Source of the DNA: Phocaeicola massiliensis B84634 = Timone 84634 = DSM 17679 = JCM 13223 | GTDB lineage: Bacteria; Bacteroidota; Bacteroidia; Bacteroidales; Bacteroidaceae | Reading direction: 5' to 3' | Length of the DNA stretch: 64,000 nt | NCBI RefSeq assembly: GCF_000382445.1 | Contig: NZ_KB905472.1 | Location: 2,404,602 to 2,468,601 of the forward strand | Shown: piece after piece, positions 18,645-27,444 of the stretch | How the letters are laid out: every line of letters begins with the position of its first letter | How positions within the stretch are numbered: position 1 is the stretch's first letter | Made by a program: the position numbers and the translations under genes | The notes under the pieces: model-generated | Database searches by the model: none | What the model saw: the letters and a program-made list of their open reading frames with translations, nothing else | What the model was told of the DNA's origin: nothing

Positions 18645-19808
18645 TCAGAACAATGTATTCGTTCCTTCTATCAAATTGCCCATTGCCCATGCAGCACGGA
18701 TATTCAAATCACGGTCTAGAACCAACAAATCGGCATCCTTGTCTTTTTGCAATGTTCCCTTTCTATCATCTACTCCCATGATGCGTGCCGGCGTTTCCGA
18801 AACCATATTGATGGCATCACCCAAAGGAATGCCTGCTTTGACCATCGTACGTACCAATACATCCATTGTAGCAATACTTCCGGCAAGCGAAGAACGGTCT
18901 GCCATCTTGCATACACCATCCTCAATAATCACATTCGGGTCAGTTATTTCAACTCCTTCGGCAGCAGCATAAGCCAGCGCATCGGTTACCAGGCAGGTAT
19001 GGCTCACTCCTTTCAGCTTATAAGCCAACCGCAAGATAGTAGATGGTAAATGAATTCCGTCAGCAATAAGTTCGATAGTCATTCCATCTGTCAGATAGAC
19101 ACTTTCCACCGTTCCTTCATACTTATATTCACGGCGTTTATGAAATCCCGGCATTGCATTGTAAAAATGAGCCGCATGAGTATATCCGGCTTCATAAGCA
19201 GCTTTGATACCGTCATATTCGGCTTCGGTATGAGAAATGGCAGCCACTATCCCTTTGGATCTCAGGTAGCCGGCAAATTCCAAAGCACCCGGCAACTCAG
19301 GAGATGAATCCCAGCGCTTGATACAATTTGTTTCATCCAACAATGAAGTATATTCTTCTTTATCCGGATTTTTCACCTTACCGGAAAACTGCCCACCTGC
19401 CATCTTAGGATTCAGGTAAGGTCCTTCCACATGAAGTCCCAATACCGGACTGTCTTTTTCTTTCATCAGCTTTTCGCATATACTTACAGCTTTACGAATC
19501 TCTGAAAAAGGAGAAGATGACAATGTCGGGAAAATACTGGTGGCACCGTGTCTCTGATGTGCTTTAACAGCTGTGCGGAATGCCTCTTCCGTACACTCTG
19601 TAAAATCGTGACCACCGCCCCCATGAGCGTGCATACATACAAATCCGGGGACAATATACATGCCTTTGGCATCAATCAGATTGGCGCCAATCAGCGCTAA
19701 ATCACAGTTGGTAACTTCCAGTATTTTATTATCCCGCATCAACACCGAACCTTCGTCCAGCCAACCCTGCGGGGTAAATATCTTACCATTGATAATTTGA
19801 GTTAACAT
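18645..19808 (-). CDS. nagA: N-acetylglucosamine-6-phosphate deacetylase
   Basis: Amidohydrolase-fold enzyme, 387 residues, converting GlcNAc-6-phosphate to glucosamine-6-phosphate plus acetate. Seen: HAHGGGGHDF at the first metal site, GLHVEGPYLNPKMAG with the metal-binding Glu, AISHTEAEYDGI, THAAHFYNAMPGFH and LVTDALAYA with the catalytic Asp. The start MLTQIINGKIFTPQG fits the small N-terminal beta domain. It acts in amino-sugar catabolism and cell-wall recycling, relevant to a mucin-feeding lifestyle. It stands alone with its own terminator. Confidence 0.93.
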   Translation of the reverse strand: MLTQIINGKIFTPQGWLDEGSVLMRDNKILEVTNCDLALIGANLIDAKGMYIVPGFVCMHAHGGGGHDFTECTEEAFRTAVKAHQRHGATSIFPTLSSSPFSEIRKAVSICEKLMKEKDSPVLGLHVEGPYLNPKMAGGQFSGKVKNPDKEEYTSLLDETNCIKRWDSSPELPGALEFAGYLRSKGIVAAISHTEAEYDGIKAAYEAGYTHAAHFYNAMPGFHKRREYKYEGTVESVYLTDGMTIELIADGIHLPSTILRLAYKLKGVSHTCLVTDALAYAAAEGVEITDPNVIIEDGVCKMADRSSLAGSIATMDVLVRTMVKAGIPLGDAINMVSETPARIMGVDDRKGTLQKDKDADLLVLDRDLNIRAAWAMGNLIEGTNTLF

Positions 19809-19890
19809 GATATGTAAGTATTAGAATGTTTATTGACCTGCAAAATAAAACATTTTATTTTATTCCTCTTTATAAAATTGAGATTTCTTT

Positions 19891-20076
19891 CTACTTTTTC
19901 CATAAATGTATGGCATCAATCTCCTGAATAGTACAAATAAAACAGGAAGGGAAAGCATCGGCTTTCCCTTCCCACACTTTAACCAAACGTGTATTCTTCC
20001 CCTTTTCAGCCTCTTTACAAGTAAAAAGAAGACAGAAAAACATGAAGAGAAGTAATGATGAGCTTACATGCTTCAC
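19891..20076 (-). pseudogene. Truncated N-terminus of a DUF1573-type redox lipoprotein gene
   Basis: A 61-codon fragment with a GTG where the paralogue has ATG. It reads KHVSSSLLLFMFFCLLFTC, then KEAEKG and LVKVWEGK, and stops after LWKK. This matches the N-terminus of the lipoprotein gene at 41049-41912 (lipobox CSCKESAKE, then LVREWDGK and FTIQGKD), which has 287 residues. So this is a remnant of a second copy lacking its thioredoxin-like and DUF1573 domains. An upstream GTG at 20106 is an alternative start. It begins 8 bp after the ancestral stop of the interrupted DUF3244 gene, implying an old two-gene operon. Confidence 0.7.
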
Positions 20077-20083
20077 TTTGTGG

Positions 20084-20144
20084 TTATTCAATTCTGAATA
20101 AGCCACTTAAATACGTACCTCGCGGTGTCGTTATAGTTATAATA
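20084..20144 (-). pseudogene. 3' piece of the DUF3244 gene cut by the IS4-family element
   Basis: Sixteen codons plus TAA (20084-20086), separated from the rest of the gene by the insertion sequence. Joined at one copy of the target duplication, the frame runs from GTYIIT into ITTPRGTYLSGLFRIE and stops, a normal ending for a DUF3244 beta-sandwich. Confidence 0.85.
20135..20144. repeat. Target-site duplication, left copy
   Basis: AGTTATAATA, identical to 21728-21737. The outer eight bases (TTATAATA, 20137-20144) are unambiguous; the first two may coincide with the element end by chance. Confidence 0.8.
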
Positions 20145-21729
20145 CTCAAGTTTCGCAAGTACTCAAATAATGTAATAAAAAAAGGCTAAAGAGTTTGATA
20201 ATTCAATGATTATCACTATATTAATGTCGCCAAACAAACATATAGCACCCTTTAGCCATGAACAAAAATAGACATATTATCGGTGAACTCCAAGAGTTTT
20301 TTGCAAACAATGACTCCAGCAAGGCAATAAACAGCATATCAACCATTATGAACAGCATAAGGATACAAAGCAAAGTTATCGGGTCAGTTAAGAATCCGAA
20401 TTGCAAATTCACCTGTCTTCAGGTGTTACAACTGCTTGTTCTGTTCCCGTTCTTTTCAATTAAGAATGCTGCCAACTATTCGTCTTCTGCCCTGGGTAAG
20501 ATATTTGTCTGCCACAAAGATATGTTCTATCGTTTCATGAACGACGGCAACATCAATTGGCGACGTATAATCTACTCGGTTTTCAGGCAGTTGTATTCAC
20601 GTGTGAAACGCAGAACGACATTGAAGTCGGACATCAGATGCGTCATCATCGATGATACAGACCTTCCGAAGACCGGATTCAAGACCGAGAAGATTGGCAA
20701 GGTATTCTCTCATACCCAAATGAAGCCTATACTTGGATTCAAGGCAATGTTCCTCTGCTTTACGGATGGTGTATCCCAGTTTCTCCTTGACTTTTCTCTC
20801 CATGGAGAGGAGGGAAAACGAAGCGATAAGCCACAGGGGTTATTCAAGAAACAGACGGAGGCTCGCTATTGTAAGGAACACTCAGGGGATGAGCGTATTG
20901 CCAGGCGTAGCGCTGAGTATTTTGCAAGTAAGATTGAGACGGCCATCAGCATGCTCAAGCGCTCAATCATAGAGGGTGTACGTTTCGATTATCTTCTTGT
21001 TGACAGTTGGTTTACCTGCTCTGAACTTTTGAAGTTCGTGGTCTCAAGGCACTTTGGATGCCACCTTATCGGAATGATAAAGATGGGCAAGACAAAGTAT
21101 GAGACAGATCTTGGAAACAAGACAGCGCCTGAACTTATCAAGGCTCTCCAAAAATCCAAGAACGTAAAGTATAGCCGCTCAATCGGTTACTACACAGCAA
21201 CTGTCTCTGCTAAAATCTCCAGCATTAAGGTCTGCCTGTTCTTCTACAGAAGAGGCAAGAACGGCAATTGGAATGCTCTGCTTACCTCGGATTTGAAACT
21301 TGATGCGAAAGAAGCCTTCAGACTTTACTCAAGAAGATGGGTTATCGAAGTGGCTCACAAAGAGATGAAGCAAAATCTTAAACTCGGAAAGAACCAGTGC
21401 AGAGACTTCGCCGGACAGATTGCAGGCATATCATTGTGCGTACTGCAATACAATATTCTCAGTTATGTCAAACGCTATGAGTCATACGAAACTATCGGAG
21501 GACTCTTTGCTGAAATTTCAAAGAACTCTGTTGAACTTTCAGTAGCAGAAAAAATCTGGCTGCTGATTGTAGAAGTTATAAACGTCATTGCCGAGGTACT
21601 TAACTGTGATGCAATGGTTCTGACTGAACAAGTAATATCAAACGATAAACAAATCAAAGCTGTGAAGCAGGCTTTCGACAGGCTGACACCAGCCGCCTGA
21701 GGAGCTACACTTTACTTGCGAAACTTAAG
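20145..21729 (+). mobile_element. Complete IS4-family insertion sequence
   Basis: A 1585-bp element. Ends: left terminal repeat CTCAAGTTTCGCAAGTA (20145-20161) and right TACTTGCGAAACTTAAG (21713-21729), inverted with one mismatch in 17. It carries one intact transposase gene and is flanked by 8-10 bp direct repeats. It split the 3' end of the DUF3244 gene and added a stop codon at the junction. Intact ends, gene and duplication suggest a fairly recent insertion. Confidence 0.92.
20258..21700 (+). CDS. IS4-family DDE transposase
   Basis: A 480-residue transposase. The catalytic DDE residues are visible: the first Asp in VIIDDTDLPKTG, the second in LLVDSWFTCSELL, and the Glu in YSRRWVIEVAHKEMK, which fits the IS4 signature Y-x2-R-x3-E-x6-K exactly. 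The frame is uninterrupted, so the element is probably still active. It is read on the plus strand, opposite to the genes it interrupted. Its start follows the left inverted repeat by about 95 bp. Confidence 0.93.
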   Translation: MNKNRHIIGELQEFFANNDSSKAINSISTIMNSIRIQSKVIGSVKNPNCKFTCLQVLQLLVLFPFFSIKNAANYSSSALGKIFVCHKDMFYRFMNDGNINWRRIIYSVFRQLYSRVKRRTTLKSDIRCVIIDDTDLPKTGFKTEKIGKVFSHTQMKPILGFKAMFLCFTDGVSQFLLDFSLHGEEGKRSDKPQGLFKKQTEARYCKEHSGDERIARRSAEYFASKIETAISMLKRSIIEGVRFDYLLVDSWFTCSELLKFVVSRHFGCHLIGMIKMGKTKYETDLGNKTAPELIKALQKSKNVKYSRSIGYYTATVSAKISSIKVCLFFYRRGKNGNWNALLTSDLKLDAKEAFRLYSRRWVIEVAHKEMKQNLKLGKNQCRDFAGQIAGISLCVLQYNILSYVKRYESYETIGGLFAEISKNSVELSVAEKIWLLIVEVINVIAEVLNCDAMVLTEQVISNDKQIKAVKQAFDRLTPAA

Positions 21730-22045
21730 TTATAATATAAGTACCTTTTGAGTAACCACTTATATTAAAAACCTCCGGAGCGGAATCAATAAATGAAATA
21801 GTACGTTCTTCCATTTCCTGATTATTTTCTTCTGATGCAATCGTCACCGTGGCATCGGAAAGGTCCACATAAAAAGTAATGACAACTTGTGTATCTTGAA
21901 GATAAGCCTCTATCGGCAGAGAAGCAGATCTGGCATCGTCCATAATAAAACTTCCCTCAAAATCAATTTCCTTTTCAGGAACTGTTTGCGCAAACATAGG
22001 TGCAAAAGACAAGATAAAAAAGATAGTTATCAATACGTTTTTCAT
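21725..22045 (-). pseudogene. DUF3244 secreted protein gene, 3' end interrupted by IS
   Basis: A 106-codon reading frame with a signal peptide (MKNVLITIFFILSFAPMFAQ) and a small beta-sandwich domain of the DUF3244 type (VVITFYVDLSDATVTI, FNISGYSKGTYIIT). The TAA at 21725-21727 is supplied by the insertion sequence end. The ancestral protein would have been 122 residues. Only the last strand is lost, so a truncated product may still be made, but it is probably unstable. The family is common in Bacteroides envelopes, with function unknown. The TPR/HTH regulator gene lies 151 bp upstream on the same strand. Confidence 0.85.
21728..21737. repeat. Target-site duplication, right copy
   Basis: AGTTATAATA, matching 20135-20144 on the other side of the IS4-family element. 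Confidence 0.8.
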
Positions 22046-22196
22046 AACAAATGTTTTTATTACATTGCGAATTTAGAAAGAGCCCCACAATAATCCAAAC
22101 AATCGTCCAACTGATTTGCGACATTTACTTTCACTGATTATCAGCATTATATTTCAATGCAGCACTCTTTTTTGCGACAAAACCTGAATAAAACAC

Positions 22197-23945
22197 CTAT
22201 CTTCTTTTCTTAAAATCTGCAATATAAGCAGCGAAATCATCTTTACTACCTTTGGGAAACCCGAATTTCTCACATATACGATAAATCCATCGTTCTTCCG
22301 AACGCAATTGTATCTTTAATAATTCAGAGATTTCATCATCGGAAAAATCCAAAGCTTTCAAATAACACACATCCCTTTCCCGCCCGGTCAACTGATACTT
22401 TTCCAGCAAACGGCCGGCAAAATCATCATAAACCAAATCCAACCAAATATGCAATTTCTCCCTATCCACTGCCGGATTATAGGAAGCCTGTTCTTTAGAC
22501 TTCAGTTTCATTATCATTTCCAAAGCTTCAATATACTCCAACGGAATATCCTTATCTTTCGATTTGCAAATGATTTCCAACCGACGAATACTAATATCTT
22601 TTTGCTCTTTTTCCGCTTCCAATTGAGTGATCTGCATCTGCAATTTTTCTTTTTCCTCATTGTGCATCGTTTCATCCTCCGCTATCTTAGTTTGACAGGC
22701 ATCAATCTTTTCTTGCAGCTCCACTTTTTCCTGTTTGCTTTTCAATAATAACTTTTCTTTTTTCTTTCTATTTATAGACAACACCAAATAATGTATTCCA
22801 ATCAGCGCAACAATTATAACGGTCGATATTATAATAGTAAGATACCAATGATTATGTATCTCTACATTCTTATTCAATAATACTACTTGATCATATTTCT
22901 TTTGTATTTCCAAATATTCAGACCGATTTATTTGAGAACGCAAAGTATCCGACAATAATACATAATGCGATAAATAGGTAACAGCATCTTCGTATTCCTT
23001 TCTTGCCACATTTTCCTCATACAAGAAATAATAAATGCGAGCCTTTACTGCCGGCTCCGATGTTTTTAATGCATACTGACACAAGCTATCAACTTCCCCG
23101 TCACGTCCTGTCCGGCTATATAAATTGGCTAATAAAAGCATAGCTCTATATGATACGTCTCCCGACGCATTATCTAACGCCTTACGCACATACTTCTCAG
23201 CTTCCGCCCATTCTTTTTCCTTACTTTTATAGATTCCATAATTATAATATATTTTTGTCTGAAGCATAGAATCGACCAAAGGTACCATATCCAATAATTG
23301 AGAATAATACAAATCAGCATCATCTCTATTTCCCCAATAATATGATATATTAGCAAGATTCATTATACTGCTTACTTTCCATGACAATACCTGCTTTGGA
23401 ACAATGTTAACCGCTACAGACTTCTTAAAATAATCGATTGATAAAGCATAGTTTCTATTCTTTTGATTCAAATACCCCAATCCCATGTAAATTAATGTCA
23501 CAATCCTATTATCTTTTATTCTTGGAATATAACTTTCCGCTTCTTTATAGACCAACATAGCCTCTTCATCTTTACCCATATCTTTTAATACTCCTCCTTT
23601 ATATAATAATGAGGCCGTTCTTTTTTCCACATCTTTATCCTGATAATACCCGACAGCGATATTAATCAATGAATCCGAAGTAGCGACAATATTGGAACGA
23701 TATTGCGCTTGTGTCAACAACAATGCATAATCTGCCAGCTCTTTTCCCTCCAAATCTTCCGGCATAACGATAGACTCCAATACTTTTAAAGCAGAATCCG
23801 GTTCATCCCACATTCGTTTTTCTGCCATATCCAATGCATATCTTGCCTCTTTATGACCACAAGATGCACAAAAACACAGGACGAACAACAACATAATAAG
23901 AACTATACGACATAACAACTTGCCGCTCTTCTCTACCATATACAT
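22197..23945 (-). CDS. Membrane-anchored TPR protein with C-terminal LuxR-like helix-turn-helix
   Basis: A 582-residue protein. An N-terminal hydrophobic segment with possible lipobox (CASC, Cys29) leads into tetratricopeptide-like helices (about 35-345), one TM helix (about 368-390), a charged coiled coil (about 395-465), then a C-terminal domain with LTGRERDVCYLKALDFSDDE, which resembles LuxR-type helix-turn-helix. This suggests an envelope sensor with a cytoplasmic DNA-binding or signalling tail, as seen in other Bacteroidota TPR regulators. The start could be MYMVEK or MVEK. The DUF3244 gene downstream is a possible target. A 22-bp-period array lies 111 bp upstream. Confidence 0.75.
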   Translation of the reverse strand: MYMVEKSGKLLCRIVLIMLLFVLCFCASCGHKEARYALDMAEKRMWDEPDSALKVLESIVMPEDLEGKELADYALLLTQAQYRSNIVATSDSLINIAVGYYQDKDVEKRTASLLYKGGVLKDMGKDEEAMLVYKEAESYIPRIKDNRIVTLIYMGLGYLNQKNRNYALSIDYFKKSVAVNIVPKQVLSWKVSSIMNLANISYYWGNRDDADLYYSQLLDMVPLVDSMLQTKIYYNYGIYKSKEKEWAEAEKYVRKALDNASGDVSYRAMLLLANLYSRTGRDGEVDSLCQYALKTSEPAVKARIYYFLYEENVARKEYEDAVTYLSHYVLLSDTLRSQINRSEYLEIQKKYDQVVLLNKNVEIHNHWYLTIIISTVIIVALIGIHYLVLSINRKKKEKLLLKSKQEKVELQEKIDACQTKIAEDETMHNEEKEKLQMQITQLEAEKEQKDISIRRLEIICKSKDKDIPLEYIEALEMIMKLKSKEQASYNPAVDREKLHIWLDLVYDDFAGRLLEKYQLTGRERDVCYLKALDFSDDEISELLKIQLRSEERWIYRICEKFGFPKGSKDDFAAYIADFKKRR

Positions 23946-24055
23946 AACTTTTGTTTTTTTATAATAAGCTTAAACGCATACAATATTACAACTACCCGAT
24001 AATACCACCAAATAATTTCATACTAATCTTCTTTCCGATTCGTTGTGCCACACGG

Positions 24056-24150
24056 ACGTATGCATAACTCCATGCATACGTATGTATAGCCCTACACATA
24101 CGTATGTGTAGCCCCATGCGAACGTATGTATAGTTCCGTGCAGACGTATG
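24056..24150. repeat. 22-bp-period array with five ACGTATG cores
   Basis: ACGTATG occurs at 24056, 24078, 24100, 24122 and 24144, exactly 22 bp apart. The bases between are partly conserved (TATAGCCCy, then ACACAT/ATGCAT). It fills most of the 322-bp gap 23946-24267, between the second RND pump stop and the TPR regulator start. No gene is seen there. It may be a binding-site array for a dimeric regulator or a small tandem repeat. Confidence 0.8.
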
Positions 24151-24267
24151 TGTTTGAAATGGGTAAAATTTATTAACACTAAATATAAGAAGAAGGCATT
24201 ACGTCTCTTATTCTACAATAAGTAATGAATTGCAACAACCATACAATATTATTTTTATTTCTTCATT

Positions 24268-27200
24268 TTATTCAGACTTCATTCTTTTTTTCTGTTTCTT
24301 CAAAGAGAATATAGGCAAAAACATGAAAATGCCCAATATAGAAGCAATCAATCCTCCAATCGTTCCGGCTGCTAACGGAAACCAAAAGGCCTCTTTTCCC
24401 TGACCTATCATGAAAGGAATAAATCCCAAAATAGTAGACACAACAGTCAGGAAAATAGGAATAATCTTTGAATTCCATGCTTTAGTATACGCTTGCACAT
24501 CCGAAAGCAGCGGATAACGTTTGCGGATGGAGTTATACTCATTCAATATATAAATACTTGCATTCACCGTTATACCGCATAACAATACGAAAGATGCAAA
24601 ACCACCCTGGTCGAAGTTTAAGCCAAAAAGATAGAAAGTCAAGAACACACCAATATACGAAATAGGAATCACAAAAATAATAGCCAACGGTTGTTTGAGC
24701 GAATTAAACAAAATGCCGGTGGTAAAGAAAATGATTGCAATCACAATCAAGAGCAATGCATATTGTGCATTGTCCTTCTTCCCCCATGACCACCGTTCCT
24801 GCTCATCCTCTGCCGTATATCCCATCGGCAATATCTTATTAAAGGCTTCCAAATCCTTCTTCAACAACTTTCTTCCCTGCTCGGAAGAACCTATATACTC
24901 ATATTGCAGACACAAACGATACTGCTGATTTTCTTTTGCCACCTTCTGCGGAGACTGTCCTTTCTCTACCGTTGCAAAATCAGCTAATTTATAAGAGTGT
25001 CCGTTTATCATCAAAGGAACATTTACCAGCCCCCACACATCATATTGCTGCCCTTGCATGGAAGACAGCTTCAGCCATTCAGCCTGATTTTCAAACAAAA
25101 CACTTCCGCAATAAATATCACGCCCGAACACAGGTCCCAAAGCATTGAATAACTGTGTAGCCGTAATATTCTCCTTGGCCATCCTTTCCCTGTTTAAGTC
25201 AAGGTAGAATTCGCTGTAATCATCCTTCCACCATGAGAATTCAGAATTGATAATAACCTCTTTTATTCGACGATGCTCCAAAAGTTTCTCTTTCAAACGG
25301 TCTCCCCAATAAGCCAACTCATCATAATTATAACCATACATCTTCACCCGGAAACTTCCGGCACTCTCGCGCACATCATTGTTGAAGCCCTGGTCTTGCA
25401 AACCATATACTCCCCAGCTTCCTCCTCCCAGCGTCAAAGCTTTACTGATAATATTAGACTTCAATGTATAAGGGAAGCCACTGTGTTCCACTTCTTTCGT
25501 AAAGTAAATCTGTAAGTTTGCCTGCCGTGCGCTATATATAGCTGTCTGGAACTGCCTGATTTCCTTAAAATCGCTCAAGTAAGTTTCCATCTTCTTGACC
25601 AATGCATTCATTTGCTCCAATGTACTTCCGTTAGGCAGATTGGCATTTACATACAATACCACTTCTCCCTCGTCACGATTAAAGTAACTGCCTTCGTATA
25701 CTTTCTCGACAAACAGACGCAAACTGCCTCCCAATGCCTTGTCGACTATCGGTTTTACTTTCTCTTTATAAGTGGAGTTGCCGAATACCTTATTATAATA
25801 TTCCGCAAATGTCCCCTCCCCTTCCATCTTATCGGGCAACATAAAGACAGGCAGGCCAAAGCCCAATACCAATAAAATACAGGCCGGCACCCTAAAGCGG
25901 CACAAGTAATAAATAAATCCCTGATAGAAGCGAGTAAAATAAACCGCAAAACGCTTCATCCAAGTGCGTCTGTGCTTCTTCGTCTTTTTCTTCTCCAACT
26001 TAATCTTGTCAATCATGGAAGGAACAAAGAACAAGGCTACAAACAATGAAACAGCCAGATTTATAATTACCACAGCCGCAAAATCCTGCAAGTTCAACCG
26101 AATCTTTTCATCAAGGAAGAAAATAATAACCAATGCTCCGATGGTAGTTAAAGTAGCAGCCAGCACAGAGACAAATGCTTTCAGATTCCTACGATGCAAA
26201 ATATGATCGGTCATGACAATAGTATTGTCTATCACCAAGTTGAGAGAAATGGTAATACCGGCCAAAGAATAAAGCTGCATTTCCAGTCCGAAGATATAAT
26301 AGAAAATAGCAGCTACGGCTATGTTGATAGTCAAGCTGGTTACTATCAGAAACAGATAACGCAAATTGCGGGTAATCAATGCAACAAACAGCAATAAAAT
26401 CAGCACAGTCAGTCCGGTACGGAAATAAATTTTATCCAATTCCTTTTGAATATACTCCGTGGCATCATAACCGATATGTACCTCATATCCGGCCGGCATC
26501 TTTGCCTGCAATTCCGCCATACGGTCTTTTACCTGACGGCTCAGTTCCAGCTGATTTGCCGTTTCCTCAGCCGTAATATAAAGATAGATGGAATTCAGTC
26601 CGTTGATGCGGTAATAGCTCTGTGGCTGTTCTTCCACATGCTTTACTTTTATCAACTTATCCAATGTGACCACCGTTCCATCTCCTGTCTCCAGTTTGAT
26701 GGCATCGGGCTCAAACTCCGTTTCCTTGCCTGTAGCAGTGCGCACCACCCGAATCCAGTCCTTATCATCCGGCCCCTTCTCTATAGAACAAATACCCAGA
26801 AATTCTTTCTCGTAATGGCGGTTGATGGCAACCTGCACGTCTCCCAGTGTTATTCCCAAGCGAGACAACTGTTCACTGTCATATTCCAATTGCCACTCCA
26901 TCGGAGTAGCCCCATTCAATTCTACTTTATATACACCCGCCAATTGTCCCAGCACCGGTTTTATGTTCTCTTCGGCATAGTTTTGAATCAAGATAGGGTT
27001 AGAGGGCGCATTGAGAGTATATGTCATAAATGGCCTCGATGCTTTATCATCCGAACGGCGGGTACTAATCTGAGGATAGCTGACTCCGTCAGGCAACTGC
27101 GCCCACGTTTGGCGGATAATGGTTGACACCTCAAAACGGGCAGCATCAATATCCGCATGCTTATCCAGTTCCAGCGTTATACTTCCTCCTCCATTATCAG

Positions 27201-27444
27201 AAGTAGATATTACATTTTTTATTCCGTTTACCCTTGCCAGCATCGATTCCAGTTTGCTGGTCACCTCAGCCTCTATCACCCGCGATGAATTACCCGGCAT
27301 TCTAAATGAAATAGTGAGCCCCGGCAAAACACGCGACGGTGCCAGTTTGACCGGCAATAACGGAACCAAAGCCAAACCTATCAACGCCAAACAGACAAAA
27401 GTGACTATCAGCGTAAACGAAGATAAAGTACGAGAGTTGCTCAT
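24268..27444 (-). CDS. RND efflux permease (second pump of the operon)
   Basis: Inner-membrane RND transporter, 1058 residues, with the usual two-fold repeat: TM1 near the N-terminus, large periplasmic loops, and TM4 with SLNLVIDNTIVMTDHI carrying one acidic residue at the proton-relay site. LGFIPFMIGQG and the final hydrophobic block match the second half. It is less like typical HAE-1 pumps than its partner at 28912-31992 (for example KLAPSRVLPGLTISF rather than LFPDI). The start overlaps the TolC-like gene by 4 bp. It is the last gene of adaptor-RND-TolC-RND. The substrate cannot be told from sequence. Confidence 0.9.
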   Translation of the reverse strand: MSNSRTLSSFTLIVTFVCLALIGLALVPLLPVKLAPSRVLPGLTISFRMPGNSSRVIEAEVTSKLESMLARVNGIKNVISTSDNGGGSITLELDKHADIDAARFEVSTIIRQTWAQLPDGVSYPQISTRRSDDKASRPFMTYTLNAPSNPILIQNYAEENIKPVLGQLAGVYKVELNGATPMEWQLEYDSEQLSRLGITLGDVQVAINRHYEKEFLGICSIEKGPDDKDWIRVVRTATGKETEFEPDAIKLETGDGTVVTLDKLIKVKHVEEQPQSYYRINGLNSIYLYITAEETANQLELSRQVKDRMAELQAKMPAGYEVHIGYDATEYIQKELDKIYFRTGLTVLILLLFVALITRNLRYLFLIVTSLTINIAVAAIFYYIFGLEMQLYSLAGITISLNLVIDNTIVMTDHILHRRNLKAFVSVLAATLTTIGALVIIFFLDEKIRLNLQDFAAVVIINLAVSLFVALFFVPSMIDKIKLEKKKTKKHRRTWMKRFAVYFTRFYQGFIYYLCRFRVPACILLVLGFGLPVFMLPDKMEGEGTFAEYYNKVFGNSTYKEKVKPIVDKALGGSLRLFVEKVYEGSYFNRDEGEVVLYVNANLPNGSTLEQMNALVKKMETYLSDFKEIRQFQTAIYSARQANLQIYFTKEVEHSGFPYTLKSNIISKALTLGGGSWGVYGLQDQGFNNDVRESAGSFRVKMYGYNYDELAYWGDRLKEKLLEHRRIKEVIINSEFSWWKDDYSEFYLDLNRERMAKENITATQLFNALGPVFGRDIYCGSVLFENQAEWLKLSSMQGQQYDVWGLVNVPLMINGHSYKLADFATVEKGQSPQKVAKENQQYRLCLQYEYIGSSEQGRKLLKKDLEAFNKILPMGYTAEDEQERWSWGKKDNAQYALLLIVIAIIFFTTGILFNSLKQPLAIIFVIPISYIGVFLTFYLFGLNFDQGGFASFVLLCGITVNASIYILNEYNSIRKRYPLLSDVQAYTKAWNSKIIPIFLTVVSTILGFIPFMIGQGKEAFWFPLAAGTIGGLIASILGIFMFLPIFSLKKQKKRMKSE

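Noticed and set aside
24050-24156. CRISPR-like array
   Set aside because: The period is only 22 bp with no unique spacers and no cas genes, so it is a short phased repeat.
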